Part shown: positions 34,438 to 44,045 of the stretch, piece by piece
Layout: each line of letters begins with the position of its first letter
How positions within the stretch are numbered: position 1 is the stretch's first letter
NCBI GenBank assembly: GCA_021793575.1
Contig: JAJYSM010000023.1
Coordinates: 1 to 44,201, forward strand
DNA length: 44,201 nucleotides
Source: Pseudomonadota bacterium
GTDB lineage: Bacteria; Pseudomonadota; Gammaproteobacteria; Xanthomonadales; Rhodanobacteraceae
Reading direction: 5' to 3'
Position numbers and translations under genes: made by a program
The notes under the pieces: generated by a model
The model's input: the letters and a program-made list of their open reading frames with translations, nothing else
Database searches by the model: none
Told to the model about the DNA's origin: nothing

Positions 34438-37400
34438 TTGGATATCGGAAGCACCCTGGACCAGCTCAAGCTGCGCCGCCTGCAGGCATTCCGCCGGCGC
34501 CGCGCGGCCGCCCGCGGCAAACCCGAACAGGAGCCCGCGCTGCGTTCCGAACTGTTCAGTGCCGAGCAGATGGAGCAGCACGGCCACACCCTGGCCAGCC
34601 AGCATCGACTGAGCGCGCGCGCCAGCGGCAATCCGCTGCTGGCGCGGCTGGCCGACAACGAGGCGGTGCTGATCCACGCCTGCGAGCGGCTCACCGCGGC
34701 GACCCGGCTGAAGCGGCGGATCACCCCCGCCGCCGAGTGGCTGCTGGACAATTTCTACCTGATCGAGGAGCAGATCCGGATCGCCCGCCGGCATCTGCCG
34801 CAGGGCTACAGCCGCGAGCTGCCGCGGCTGGAAAACGGCCCGTCGGCGGGCCTTCCACGCGTGTACGACATCGCGCTGGAAATCATCTCGCACGGCGATG
34901 GCCGCGTCGGCACCCACAGCCTCGGCCGCTTCGTCGGCGCCTACCAGACGGTCAGTCCGCTGAAGCTGGGCGAGCTGTGGGCGATCCCGATCATGCTGCG
35001 GCTGGCGCTGATCGAGAACCTGCGCCGGGTCGCCGCGCGGGTGATGGCCGACTGGCGCGCGCGCGGCAAGGCGGTACTCTGGGCCGACACGATGACCGCC
35101 ACCGCCGAGCGCGACCCCAAGAGCGTCGTGCTGGTGGTGGCCGACATGGCACGTTCCAACCCGCCAATGAGCAGCCCCTTCGTGGCCGAGATGGCGCGCC
35201 GGCTGCAGGGCCAGAGCCCGGCGCTGGCGCTGCCGCTGAGCTGGATCGAACAGCGGCTGTCCGAATCGGGCCAGAGCATCGCGCACCTGGTGCAGCTGGA
35301 GGCGCAGCAGCAAGCCGCCAGCCAAGTTTCGATCAGCAACAGCATCGCCAGCCTGCGCGCGTTGTCGGCGATCGACTGGCGCGTTTTCGTCGAGCACACC
35401 AGCCTGGTCGAACAGCGCCTGCGCGAGGACCCGGCCGGCGTCTACGCCGCGATGGATTTTGCCACCCGTGACCATTACCGCCACGTGGTGGAGGCGCTGG
35501 CACGCACGCACCGACTGGCCGAGCCGGCAGTGGCCGACGCCGCCATCGAGCTGTGCCGGCGGCACGTCACCAGCGCAGCGGCCGGGCTGCAGCAACATGT
35601 CGGCTTCTACCTGATCGACGCCGGCCGACCCGCGCTCGAGCAGCACTTGGGCGCGCGCCCGGGCCTGCTCGAAACACTACGCCGGCGGCTTGATCGCGCG
35701 CCGCTGCCGATCTACCTGGGCCTGCTGGCGCTGCTCACCTTCGCCTTCGCGCGGCCGTTGGTGGTGGCCGCCGCACACGCCGGGCTGTCGCACTGGACGC
35801 TGGTCGGCATCGCGATCCCGGCCGCCATCCTGGCCAGTCAGCTGGGGCTGAGCCTGCTCAACTGGCTGGCCACGCTGACGGTGTCGCCGCAGCGGCTGCC
35901 GCGGATGGACTACTCGGGCGGCATCCCGGCCAGCGCGCGCACGCTGGTGGTGATTCCCAGCCTGTTCGCCAGCGCGCAGGACGTCGAGGACCTGCTGGAG
36001 GCGCTGGAAGTGCGCTTCCTCGGCAACCGCGACGAGCATCTGCACTTCGCCCTGCTGACCGATTTCACCGACGCCGCCACGCAGACGCTGCCCAGCGACG
36101 AGGCGCTGCTGCAGCTGGCGCAGCGGCGCATCGAGGCGCTCAACACCCGCTACGCCAGCGCGCAGACCGACCGCTTTTTCCTGCTGCACCGGCCGCGTCA
36201 GTGGAATGTCACCGAGCAGTGCTGGATGGGCCACGAGCGCAAGCGCGGCAAGCTGGCCGACCTCAACGCGCTACTGCGTGACCACGGCGCCGAGCGCTTC
36301 ATGCGCATCGTGGGCGATCTGGCGGCGCTGCCACCGGTGCAGTACGTGATCACTCTGGACACCGATACCGAGCTGCCGCGCGATGCCGCGCAGGAGTTTG
36401 TCGGCACGCTCGACCATCCGCTCAACCGCGCCGTGTACGACCCGGCGCGCGAGCGCGTGGTGAGCGGTTACGGCATCCTGCAGCCGCGCGTGGGCATCAG
36501 CCTGCCCAGCACCGCGCGCTCGCGCTACGCGCAGCTGTACGGCAGCGATGCCGGCATCGATCCGTACACGCAGATGGTCTCGGACGTGTACCAGGACGTG
36601 TTCCACGAGGGCTCGTTCATCGGCAAGGGCATCTACGACGTCGATGCGTTTGAACTCAGCCTGCACGACCGCTTTCCGCAAAACCGCATCCTCAGCCACG
36701 ACCTGGTCGAAGGTTGCCACGGCCGCGCCGGGCTGCTCAGCGACGTGCAGCTGTACGAGGAATACCCGGCCCGCTACAGCGCCGACGTGCGTCGCCGTCA
36801 CCGCTGGATCCGCGGCGACTGGCAGCTGTTGCCGTGGCTGCTGCCGTGGGCGCCGACCGCGCGCGACGGCTGGCGCAGGAACGCGCTGACCGCGCTGTCG
36901 CGCTGGAAGATCCTCGACAACCTGCGCCGCAGCCTGGTGCCGGCTTCGCTGCTGCTGCTGCTGCTCGCGGGCTGGCTGCAGCTGCCTTTGGTGCTGTCGT
37001 GGATGCTGGCGGTGCTGGCAATGGTACTGATTCCGCCGCTGCTGGCGGCGTTGCTCGACCTGGTGCAGAAGCCGCCCGAGGTACAGCTGGACCAGCACCT
37101 GCGCGCCGCCGTGCGCGCCGCCGGCCAGCACCTGACGCGGATGGCGCTGGCGCTGGCGTGGCTGCCGCACGAGGCGCTCTACAGCCTCGATGCGATTGCG
37201 CGCACGCTGTGGCGCATCGCGATCAGCCAGCGCCGGCTGCTGGAGTGGCAAACCTCCAGCGAGGTACAGCGGCGCAGCAGCAACGCGCCCGCCGCGCTGT
37301 GGCGGCTGATGTGGATCGGCCCGCTGCTGGCGCTGCTGCTCGGCGCGACGCTGGCCTGGCAGCGGCCGCTGGTGCTGCTGCTGGCCGCGCCGCTGCTGCT

Positions 37401-40400
37401 GCTGTGGCTGCTGTCGCCCGGCATCGCGTGGTGGATCAGCCAGCCGCGGGCGCCGCGCGCGTTCGTGCCGACGGCGGCGCAGCTGGATTTCCTGCGCGCG
37501 CTGGCGCGGCGCACCTGGGCGTTCTTCGACACCCACGTGGGCGCCGCCGATCACTGGCTGCCGCCGGACAACCTGCAGGAGCAGCCGGCGCCGGCGCTCG
37601 CCCATCGCACGTCGCCCACCAACATCGGGCTGGCGTTGCTGGCCAACCTGGCCGGGCACGACTTCGGCTATCTCGGCAGCGGCCGACTGCTGCAACGCAC
37701 GCGCCAGACGCTGGCCAGCATGCAGGCGCTGCCGCGCCATCGCGGCCACTTCTACAACTGGTACGACACGCAGACCCTGCAGCCGCTGGCGCCGTTGTAT
37801 GTGTCGGCGGTGGACAGCGGCAACCTCGCCGGCCATCTGCTGACGCTACGCCCCGGCCTGCTGGCGCTGCTCGACGAACCGGTGTTCCAGCCGCGCGTGC
37901 TGCAGGGCCTGCTCGATACGCTCAACGTGCTGCGCGAGACGCTCGGCGATGCCCACGCCGGCGCGCTGCAGCCGCTGCGGCAGCCGCTGCAGCTGGCGCT
38001 GGCCACGCCGCCGGCGACCACCAGCGCGGCGCTGGCGCTGCTGCGCCGGCTGTGCGGGCAGGTGCAGGCGCTGGTCGACGCGCTGGCGCCGGTGCCGGGC
38101 AGCGAGGCGGCATTCTGGCTGGAGGCGCTGCGCGCCCAGTGCACCGACCTGCACGACGAGGCGGCTGCCTTCCAGCTCGATCCGCCGTCCGACGGCGGCG
38201 TCCGCTTCGACGGCATCCCCACCCTGCTGCAGCTGGCGCGAATCGAACCGCTGTGCTGGCCCGCCGCGGCCGGCGCCGAGGCGCTGCGCGAGCGGGCGCG
38301 CGAACGCATCGCGCTGCTGGAGCAGCTGGCCGATCAGGCCGGCGTGCTGGCGCTGATGGATTACCGCTTCCTCTACGACAGCGCGCGCGACCTGCTGGCG
38401 ATCGGCTACAACGTGGAGGAACGCCGGCTCGACGCCAGCTATTACGACCTGCTGGCGTCGGAGGCGCGGCTGGCCAGCTTCGTGGCGATCGCGCAGGGCC
38501 AGCTGCCGCAGGAAAACTGGTTTTCGCTCGGCCGCCTGCTCACCACCAGCGGCGGCGAGCCGGTGCTGCTGTCGTGGAGCGGTTCGATGTTCGAGTACCT
38601 GATGCCGATGCTGGTGATGCCCAGTTACGAGGGCACCCTGCTCGACCAGAGCTGCCGCGCGGCAGTGGCGCGGCAGATCGAATATGGCAACCAGCTCAAC
38701 GTGCCGTGGGGCGTGTCCGAGTCCGGCTACAACATGCTCGACGCCCACTTCACCTACCAGTACCGCGCGTTCGGCGTGCCCGGGCTGGGGCTCAAGCGCG
38801 GCCTCGGCGACGACGTGGTGATCGCGCCCTACGCCAGCGCGCTGGCGCTGATGGTGGCGCCGGCGGAGGCCACCCGCAATCTGCAGCGGCTGGCGGAGCT
38901 GGGTGCGCAAGGCCGCTTCGGCCTGTACGAGGCGATCGACTACACCCCGGCGCGGCTGCCGCTGGGGCAGTCCTCGGCGCTGGTGCGCTCGTTCATGGTG
39001 CATCACCAGGGCATGAGCCTGCTGGCGCTGGCGCACGTGCTGCTGGGACAGCCGATGCAGCGGCGCTTCGAGTCCGACCCGCAGTTCCAGGCCACCAGCC
39101 TGCTGCTGCAGGAGCGCATCCCGCGCACCGCGGCGGAATACCTGCACGCCTCCGGCTTCCCCGACATGGACGGCGACGCCCGCGTGCCGGAAACCCGACT
39201 GCGTGTGTTCAGCGATCCGGATCGGCCGCGGCCGGCGGTGCAGCTGCTTTCCAACGGCAGCTACCACGTGATGCTGAGCAGCGCCGGCGGCGGCTACAGC
39301 CGGTGCCGCGAGCTGGCCGTGACGCGCTGGCAGGAAGACATCACGCGCGACCACTGGGGCATGTTCTGCTACCTGCGCGACGTCGCCAGCGGCGCCTACT
39401 GGTCGACCGCCTACCAGCCCACGCTGCGCAAGACCGAGCTGTTCGAGGCGATCTTCTCCGATGCCCGCGCCGAGTTCCGCGTGCGCGAGCGCGAGTTCGA
39501 CGCGCACACCGAAATCGTGGTGTCGCCGGAGGATGACATCGAACTGCGCCGCACCCGCATCACCAACCGCAGCCGCAGCCGTCGCACCATCGAGCTGACC
39601 AGCTACGCCGAGGTGGTGTTGGCGCCGCCGCTGGCCGACGCGCTGCACCCGGCCTTCAGCAAGCTGTTCGTGCAGACCGAACTGGTGCCCGAACTGCAGG
39701 CGATCGTGTGCAGCCGCCGGCCGCGCACACAGCACGAGGTGGTGCCGTGGATGTGCCATCTGCTGGCGGTGCACAACGCCGACATCGATGAGATCTCCTA
39801 CGAGACCGATCGCGCCCGCTTCATCGGCCGCGGCCGCAGCACGGCGCGGCCACAGGTGTTCGATCCGGAGCAGACGCGGCTGTCCGGCAGCGCCGGCTCG
39901 GTGCTCGATCCGATCGTGGCGATCCGTTGCCGCATCACGCTGGAGCCGGAGCAGGCGGCCACCGTGGATCTGGTCACCGGCATCGCCGACAGCCGCATTG
40001 GCTGCCTGCAGCTGATCGGCAAATACCGCGACCGCCATCTGGCCGACCGCGTGTTCGACCTGGCCTGGACGCACAGCCAGGTGCTGCTGCGCCAGCTCAA
40101 CGCCACGCTGGCCGACGCGCAGCTGTACGAGCACATGGCCACCGCGATCATCTACCCGAACGCGAACCTGCGCGCCGACACCGGCATCCTGCTCAACAAC
40201 CGCCGCGGCCAGTCCGGGCTGTGGGGGCAGTCGATCTCCGGCGACCTGCCGATCGTGCTGCTGCAGATCGCCGACCCGGCGCGGATCGAGCTGGTGCGCC
40301 AGCTTGTGCAGGCGCACGCGTACTGGCGGCTGAAGGGGCTGGCGGTGGATCTGGTGATCTGGAACGAGGACCGCGCCGGCTACCGGCAGGAGCTGCAAGA

Positions 40401-43080
40401 CCAGATCATGGGGTTGATCGCCTCCGGCAGCGAGGCCAGCCTGCTCGACCGCCCCGGCGGCATCTTCGTGCGGCCGGCGCAGCAGCTTTCCAGCGAGGAC
40501 CGCATGGTGGTGCAGGCGAGCGCGCGGATCGTGCTGGCCGACCACCGCGGCAGCCTGGCCGAGCAGCTCGACCGGCGCCGGGTGGAGACGCCCACCGCGC
40601 GCTTCGAACCGAGCAAGTCGCGCCGCACTGCCGCACCGGCCGACGCGACGATCGCACGCCTCGCGCTGCCGGCCACGCTGCAGCTGGGCAACCCGCACGG
40701 CGGCTTCAGCGCCGACGGCCGCGAGTACGTGATCGTGCTGGGCGCTGGCGACACCACGCCGGCGCCGTGGTGCAACGTGCTGGCCAATCCGCATTTCGGC
40801 ACGGTGGTGTCCGAGAGCGGCAGCGCCTACAGCTGGGGCGAGAACGCGCACGAGTTCCGGCTCACGCCGTGGCACAACGACCCGGTCAGCGACGGCAGCG
40901 GCGAGGCGCTGTACCTGCGCGACGAGGAAACCGGCCAGGTCTGGTCGCCCACGCCGCTGCCTACGCGCGGCAGCGGCGAATACGTCACCCGCCACGGCTT
41001 CGGCTACAGCGTATTCGAGCACGTCGAGGACGGCATCCGCTCCGAGCTGTGGGTGTACGTGGCGCTGGATGCGTCGGTGAAGTTCTCGGTGCTGAAACTG
41101 CGCAACGGCTGCGGCCGGCCGCGCCGGATCAGCGCCACCGGCTACGTCGAGTGGCTGCTCGGCGACCTGCGCGAAAAAACCGCGATGCACGTGGTGACCG
41201 AGTCCGACCCGGCCAGCGGCGCACTGTTCGCGCGCAACGCGTACAACACCGAGTTCCCCAACCGGGTGGCGTTTTTCGACGTCGACGACCCGGCGCGCAG
41301 CATCGCCGGCGACCGCAGCGAATTCCTCGGCCGCAACGGCAGCGCGCGGGCGCCGGCCGCGCTGGGTCGCGCGCAGCTGTCCGGCCGGCTCGGCGCAGGG
41401 CTCGACCCATGCGCCGCGCAGCAGGTCAGCCTGAACCTGGACGAGGGCGAACAGCGCGAGGTGATCTTCCGGCTCGGCCTGGGGCGCGATGCCGGCGATG
41501 CCAGCGCACTGGTGCAGCGCTTCCGCCGCAGCGGTGCCGCCGCCGAGGCGCTGGCGCAGGTGCGCGCGCACTGGCAGCGCACGCTGGGCGCGGTGCAGGT
41601 CAGCACGCCGGAGCCGGCGCTGGACGTGCTGGCCAACGGCTGGCTGCTGTACCAGACCATCGCCTGCCGCATCTGGGCGCGCAGCGGCTACTACCAGTCC
41701 GGCGGCGCGTTCGGCTTCCGCGACCAGCTGCAGGATTCGATGGCGCTGCTGCATGCGGCACCGGAGCTGGCGCGCAGCCAGCTGCTGCTGTGCGCGGCGC
41801 ACCAGTTCCCCGCCGGCGACGTGCAGCACTGGTGGCATCCGCCGCAGGACCGCGGCGTGCGCACGCAGTGCTCGGACGACTACCTGTGGCTGCCGCTGGC
41901 CACCAGCCGCTACGTGCTGGCCACCGCCGACCGCGGCGTGCTGGATGAAAGCGTGGGCTATATCTATGGCCGCCCGCTGCATCCGGACGAGGAATCCTAT
42001 TACGACCTGCCGCTGACTTCGGACCTGCGCGAACCGCTGTATCAGCACTGCGTGCGGGCGATCGAGCACAGCCTGCGGCGCGGCGCGCACGGCCTGCCGC
42101 TGATCGGCAGCGGCGACTGGAACGACGGCATGAACCGCGTCGGTGAAGCCGGCCGCGGCGAGAGCATCTGGCTGGGCTTCTTCAGCTGCGAGGTGCTCAC
42201 GCGCTTCGCCGAGGTGGCGCGGCTGCACGCTGACGAGAGCTTCGCGCAGCGCTGCGAAGGTGAAGTCGCCAAGCTGCGCGAAGCGCTGCAGCAGCACGGC
42301 TGGGACGGCGCCTGGTATCGCCGCGCCTACTTCGACGACGGCACGCCGCTGGGCTCGGCCGGCAACGACGAATGCCGCATCGACTCGATCGCGCAGAGCT
42401 GGTCGGTGCTCTCCGACGCGGCGCCGCCGGAGCGCCAGCGGCAGGCGATGGAGTCGCTCGACCGCCACCTGGTGCGGCGCGAGGCGGGGCTGGTGCAGCT
42501 GCTCGACCCGCCGTTCGACCGCTCCGCCGTCGACCCCGGCTACATCAAGGGCTACGTGCCCGGCGTGCGCGAGAACGGCGGCCAGTACACGCACGCGGCG
42601 ATCTGGGCCACGATGGCGTTCGCCGAACTCGGCGACAGCGCGCGCGCGTGGGAGCTGCTGCGCATGATCAACCCGGTCAGCCACGGCCTCGACGCGGCGC
42701 AGATGGACGTCTACAAGGTCGAGCCCTACGTGGCCAGCGCCGACGTCTACGCGGTGCCGCCGCACGTCGGCCGCGGTGGCTGGAGCTGGTACACCGGCTC
42801 GGCCGGCTGGATGTACCGGCTGATCGTGGAATCGCTGCTCGGCCTGCAGCTGGAAGCCGGCCGGCTGCGCTTCGCGCCGGTGCTGCCGCCGGAGTGGGAC
42901 GGCTTCTCGCTCGACTACCGCCACCGCGACACGCTGTACCGCATCACCCTGCGGCAAAGCCCCGCCGGCACCGTCGGCACGCTGTGGCTGGATGACGTGG
43001 CGCAGCCGGACGCGTGGCTGACGCTGGTCGACGACGGCGTGGAGCACCGGGTCGAACTCAATCATCCGCGGGCGGAGTGA
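34438..43080 (+). CDS. ndvB: Cyclic beta-1,2-glucan synthase (NdvB/ChvB type)
   Basis: 2880 aa, the length of full NdvB proteins. It makes, elongates, cyclises and trims beta-1,2-glucan at the inner membrane for export to the periplasm. The GT84 transferase domain has VITLDTDTELPR (near 640), EGSFIGKGIYDVDAF, SHDLVEGCHGRAG and HRWIRGDWQ. Membrane helices flank it (about 430-480 and 840-880, then 960-1000). A glycoamylase-like domain follows (around 1480-1530, VHHQGMSLLAL). Two glycosyltransferase-36-type modules and a GH94 phosphorylase-like C-terminus come last, with GSGDWNDGMN near 2560. The start is TTG at 34438, with AAGGAAAG ending 7 nt upstream. Periplasmic glucans serve osmotic adaptation and, in some plant-associated bacteria, virulence. 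Confidence 0.95.
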   Translation: MDIGSTLDQLKLRRLQAFRRRRAAARGKPEQEPALRSELFSAEQMEQHGHTLASQHRLSARASGNPLLARLADNEAVLIHACERLTAATRLKRRITPAAEWLLDNFYLIEEQIRIARRHLPQGYSRELPRLENGPSAGLPRVYDIALEIISHGDGRVGTHSLGRFVGAYQTVSPLKLGELWAIPIMLRLALIENLRRVAARVMADWRARGKAVLWADTMTATAERDPKSVVLVVADMARSNPPMSSPFVAEMARRLQGQSPALALPLSWIEQRLSESGQSIAHLVQLEAQQQAASQVSISNSIASLRALSAIDWRVFVEHTSLVEQRLREDPAGVYAAMDFATRDHYRHVVEALARTHRLAEPAVADAAIELCRRHVTSAAAGLQQHVGFYLIDAGRPALEQHLGARPGLLETLRRRLDRAPLPIYLGLLALLTFAFARPLVVAAAHAGLSHWTLVGIAIPAAILASQLGLSLLNWLATLTVSPQRLPRMDYSGGIPASARTLVVIPSLFASAQDVEDLLEALEVRFLGNRDEHLHFALLTDFTDAATQTLPSDEALLQLAQRRIEALNTRYASAQTDRFFLLHRPRQWNVTEQCWMGHERKRGKLADLNALLRDHGAERFMRIVGDLAALPPVQYVITLDTDTELPRDAAQEFVGTLDHPLNRAVYDPARERVVSGYGILQPRVGISLPSTARSRYAQLYGSDAGIDPYTQMVSDVYQDVFHEGSFIGKGIYDVDAFELSLHDRFPQNRILSHDLVEGCHGRAGLLSDVQLYEEYPARYSADVRRRHRWIRGDWQLLPWLLPWAPTARDGWRRNALTALSRWKILDNLRRSLVPASLLLLLLAGWLQLPLVLSWMLAVLAMVLIPPLLAALLDLVQKPPEVQLDQHLRAAVRAAGQHLTRMALALAWLPHEALYSLDAIARTLWRIAISQRRLLEWQTSSEVQRRSSNAPAALWRLMWIGPLLALLLGATLAWQRPLVLLLAAPLLLLWLLSPGIAWWISQPRAPRAFVPTAAQLDFLRALARRTWAFFDTHVGAADHWLPPDNLQEQPAPALAHRTSPTNIGLALLANLAGHDFGYLGSGRLLQRTRQTLASMQALPRHRGHFYNWYDTQTLQPLAPLYVSAVDSGNLAGHLLTLRPGLLALLDEPVFQPRVLQGLLDTLNVLRETLGDAHAGALQPLRQPLQLALATPPATTSAALALLRRLCGQVQALVDALAPVPGSEAAFWLEALRAQCTDLHDEAAAFQLDPPSDGGVRFDGIPTLLQLARIEPLCWPAAAGAEALRERARERIALLEQLADQAGVLALMDYRFLYDSARDLLAIGYNVEERRLDASYYDLLASEARLASFVAIAQGQLPQENWFSLGRLLTTSGGEPVLLSWSGSMFEYLMPMLVMPSYEGTLLDQSCRAAVARQIEYGNQLNVPWGVSESGYNMLDAHFTYQYRAFGVPGLGLKRGLGDDVVIAPYASALALMVAPAEATRNLQRLAELGAQGRFGLYEAIDYTPARLPLGQSSALVRSFMVHHQGMSLLALAHVLLGQPMQRRFESDPQFQATSLLLQERIPRTAAEYLHASGFPDMDGDARVPETRLRVFSDPDRPRPAVQLLSNGSYHVMLSSAGGGYSRCRELAVTRWQEDITRDHWGMFCYLRDVASGAYWSTAYQPTLRKTELFEAIFSDARAEFRVREREFDAHTEIVVSPEDDIELRRTRITNRSRSRRTIELTSYAEVVLAPPLADALHPAFSKLFVQTELVPELQAIVCSRRPRTQHEVVPWMCHLLAVHNADIDEISYETDRARFIGRGRSTARPQVFDPEQTRLSGSAGSVLDPIVAIRCRITLEPEQAATVDLVTGIADSRIGCLQLIGKYRDRHLADRVFDLAWTHSQVLLRQLNATLADAQLYEHMATAIIYPNANLRADTGILLNNRRGQSGLWGQSISGDLPIVLLQIADPARIELVRQLVQAHAYWRLKGLAVDLVIWNEDRAGYRQELQDQIMGLIASGSEASLLDRPGGIFVRPAQQLSSEDRMVVQASARIVLADHRGSLAEQLDRRRVETPTARFEPSKSRRTAAPADATIARLALPATLQLGNPHGGFSADGREYVIVLGAGDTTPAPWCNVLANPHFGTVVSESGSAYSWGENAHEFRLTPWHNDPVSDGSGEALYLRDEETGQVWSPTPLPTRGSGEYVTRHGFGYSVFEHVEDGIRSELWVYVALDASVKFSVLKLRNGCGRPRRISATGYVEWLLGDLREKTAMHVVTESDPASGALFARNAYNTEFPNRVAFFDVDDPARSIAGDRSEFLGRNGSARAPAALGRAQLSGRLGAGLDPCAAQQVSLNLDEGEQREVIFRLGLGRDAGDASALVQRFRRSGAAAEALAQVRAHWQRTLGAVQVSTPEPALDVLANGWLLYQTIACRIWARSGYYQSGGAFGFRDQLQDSMALLHAAPELARSQLLLCAAHQFPAGDVQHWWHPPQDRGVRTQCSDDYLWLPLATSRYVLATADRGVLDESVGYIYGRPLHPDEESYYDLPLTSDLREPLYQHCVRAIEHSLRRGAHGLPLIGSGDWNDGMNRVGEAGRGESIWLGFFSCEVLTRFAEVARLHADESFAQRCEGEVAKLREALQQHGWDGAWYRRAYFDDGTPLGSAGNDECRIDSIAQSWSVLSDAAPPERQRQAMESLDRHLVRREAGLVQLLDPPFDRSAVDPGYIKGYVPGVRENGGQYTHAAIWATMAFAELGDSARAWELLRMINPVSHGLDAAQMDVYKVEPYVASADVYAVPPHVGRGGWSWYTGSAGWMYRLIVESLLGLQLEAGRLRFAPVLPPEWDGFSLDYRHRDTLYRITLRQSPAGTVGTLWLDDVAQPDAWLTLVDDGVEHRVELNHPRAE

Positions 43081-43136
43081 CGCCGGAGTGCGCGGATGGG
43101 TTTGCCAGGGTCGGCCGCGGGCGGGTTCATCTCCGG

Positions 43137-43165
43137 TTGCGTTAGTCCCATGTCGGGACTATTCT
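43137..43165 (+). promoter_or_regulatory. higBA promoter with overlapping inverted-repeat operator
   Basis: -35 TTGCGT (43137-43142) and -10 TATTCT (43160-43165) are separated by 17 bp. A perfect 7-bp inverted repeat TAGTCCC-ATGTC-GGGACTA (43143-43161) fills the spacer and touches the -10. A bound repressor there would block RNA polymerase, as expected for HigA autoregulation. Binding by HigA is inferred. Confidence 0.7.
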
Positions 43166-43172
43166 TCAACCC

Positions 43173-43475
43173 ATGCGGATCATCGCTCTGTCGACGCTCA
43201 AGGCATTCTGGACGAACACACCGGCCTGCCGGGATGCCGAGGGGCCGGCGCTCGCCTGGTATCGATACGTCATCGCCGCTGATTGGTCGCAGCCAGCGGA
43301 TGTCAAGGCGAATTTCGGCACGGCCAGCATCCTGCGAGATGGTCGCGTCGTGTTCAATCTTGCCGGCAACAAGTACCGGCTGGTCGTATGGATCAACTAC
43401 GACTACCGCGTTGTCTACGTGCGTTTCATCGGCACCCACAAGCAGTACGACAGGATCGACGTTCAAACCATTTGA
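43173..43475 (+). CDS. higB: HigB-type toxin (mRNA interferase)
   Basis: A 100-aa toxin of the HigB family, which cleaves mRNA at the ribosome when not held by HigA. Typical segments include WYRYVIAADWSQPADVKANF, the basic core RVVFNLAGNKYRLVV and the C-terminal YRVVYVRFIGTHKQYDRID. The toxin gene lies first, as usual for hig loci, with the antitoxin starting 8 nt after its stop. Base composition is visibly less GC-rich than in ndvB, in line with horizontal acquisition. Confidence 0.92.
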   Translation: MRIIALSTLKAFWTNTPACRDAEGPALAWYRYVIAADWSQPADVKANFGTASILRDGRVVFNLAGNKYRLVVWINYDYRVVYVRFIGTHKQYDRIDVQTI

Positions 43476-43483
43476 GGCAGCGC

Positions 43484-43858
43484 ATGAACATCAAACCCAT
43501 CAGGACCAAAGCAGACTGCAAGGCCGCCCTCGCCGAGATCAGTGGATTGATGAACGCCAGGCTCGGCACCCCCGAGGGAGACAAGCTCGATGTACTGGCG
43601 ACGCTGGTCGAAGCCTACGAATCGCGGCATTACCCCATGAGCCCACCCGATCCGATCGAGGCTATCAAGTTTTGCATGGAGCAATCCGGCCTCACCGTGA
43701 AAGACCTTGAACCTGCTATCGGCCGGTCGAACCGGGTCTATGAAGTGCTCACCGGCAAGCGTTCGTTGACGCTGCCCATGATCCGGAAACTGCACGACAT
43801 GTTCGGCATTCCGGCCGAGAGTCTTATCCGGCCGGCCAACGCCATTCACATGGCCTGA
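43484..43858 (+). CDS. higA: HigA-type antitoxin, XRE-family regulator
   Basis: 124 aa. The N-terminal part is a HigA-specific helical region (GTPEGDKLDVLATLVEAYESRHYP). The C-terminal half is a helix-turn-helix of the Xre/HigA type (LEPAIGRSNRVYEVLTGKRSLTLPMIRKL). It neutralises HigB and should repress the shared promoter through the inverted repeat at 43143-43161. The ribosome binding site GAGG lies 6-7 nt upstream of the ATG at 43484. The GRSNRVYEV recognition helix is somewhat divergent. Confidence 0.92.
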   Translation: MNIKPIRTKADCKAALAEISGLMNARLGTPEGDKLDVLATLVEAYESRHYPMSPPDPIEAIKFCMEQSGLTVKDLEPAIGRSNRVYEVLTGKRSLTLPMIRKLHDMFGIPAESLIRPANAIHMA

Positions 43859-43874
43859 GAGACTGGGAATTTTT

Positions 43875-43900
43875 CGCCGAACCGGGCAAACGGTTCGGCG
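43875..43900. repeat. 10-bp inverted repeat downstream of higA
   Basis: CGCCGAACCG and CGGTTCGGCG form a perfect 10-bp stem with loop GGCAAA. On the plus strand five T lie before the stem and none follow it, and the minus strand has A after it. It therefore does not look like an intrinsic terminator in either direction. The rest of 43901-44043 shows nothing recognisable. Confidence 0.6.
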
Positions 43901-44045
43901 GTCGCGACGCACGCATCTCTTGGTATGACCCGGCCGGCCTTTTTGGTAGTAGGAATCTGCTACCCGACGCGTGCCACCAGCCGCAAAACGTGTCCAGGCT
44001 GCGACTGCTGATGAAGCGGAAAACGTCTGACGCGCCAGCGCCTAG

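Noticed and set aside
36714-39536. A 940-codon open frame on the plus strand inside ndvB
   Set aside because: It is out of frame with ndvB, dominated by Ala, Arg and Gly, and lies within a region of clear conserved coding in the other frame.
37846-43065. A 1739-codon open frame on the minus strand opposite ndvB
   Set aside because: The plus strand encodes recognisable NdvB motifs throughout. The minus frame is open only because of the GC-rich codon pattern and its translation has shadow-like composition rich in Arg, Gln, His, Ala and Val with no motif.
43868-43900. Intrinsic terminator for higA
   Set aside because: The T run precedes the stem on the plus strand, and the minus strand has A after the stem, so neither direction gives a hairpin followed by U.
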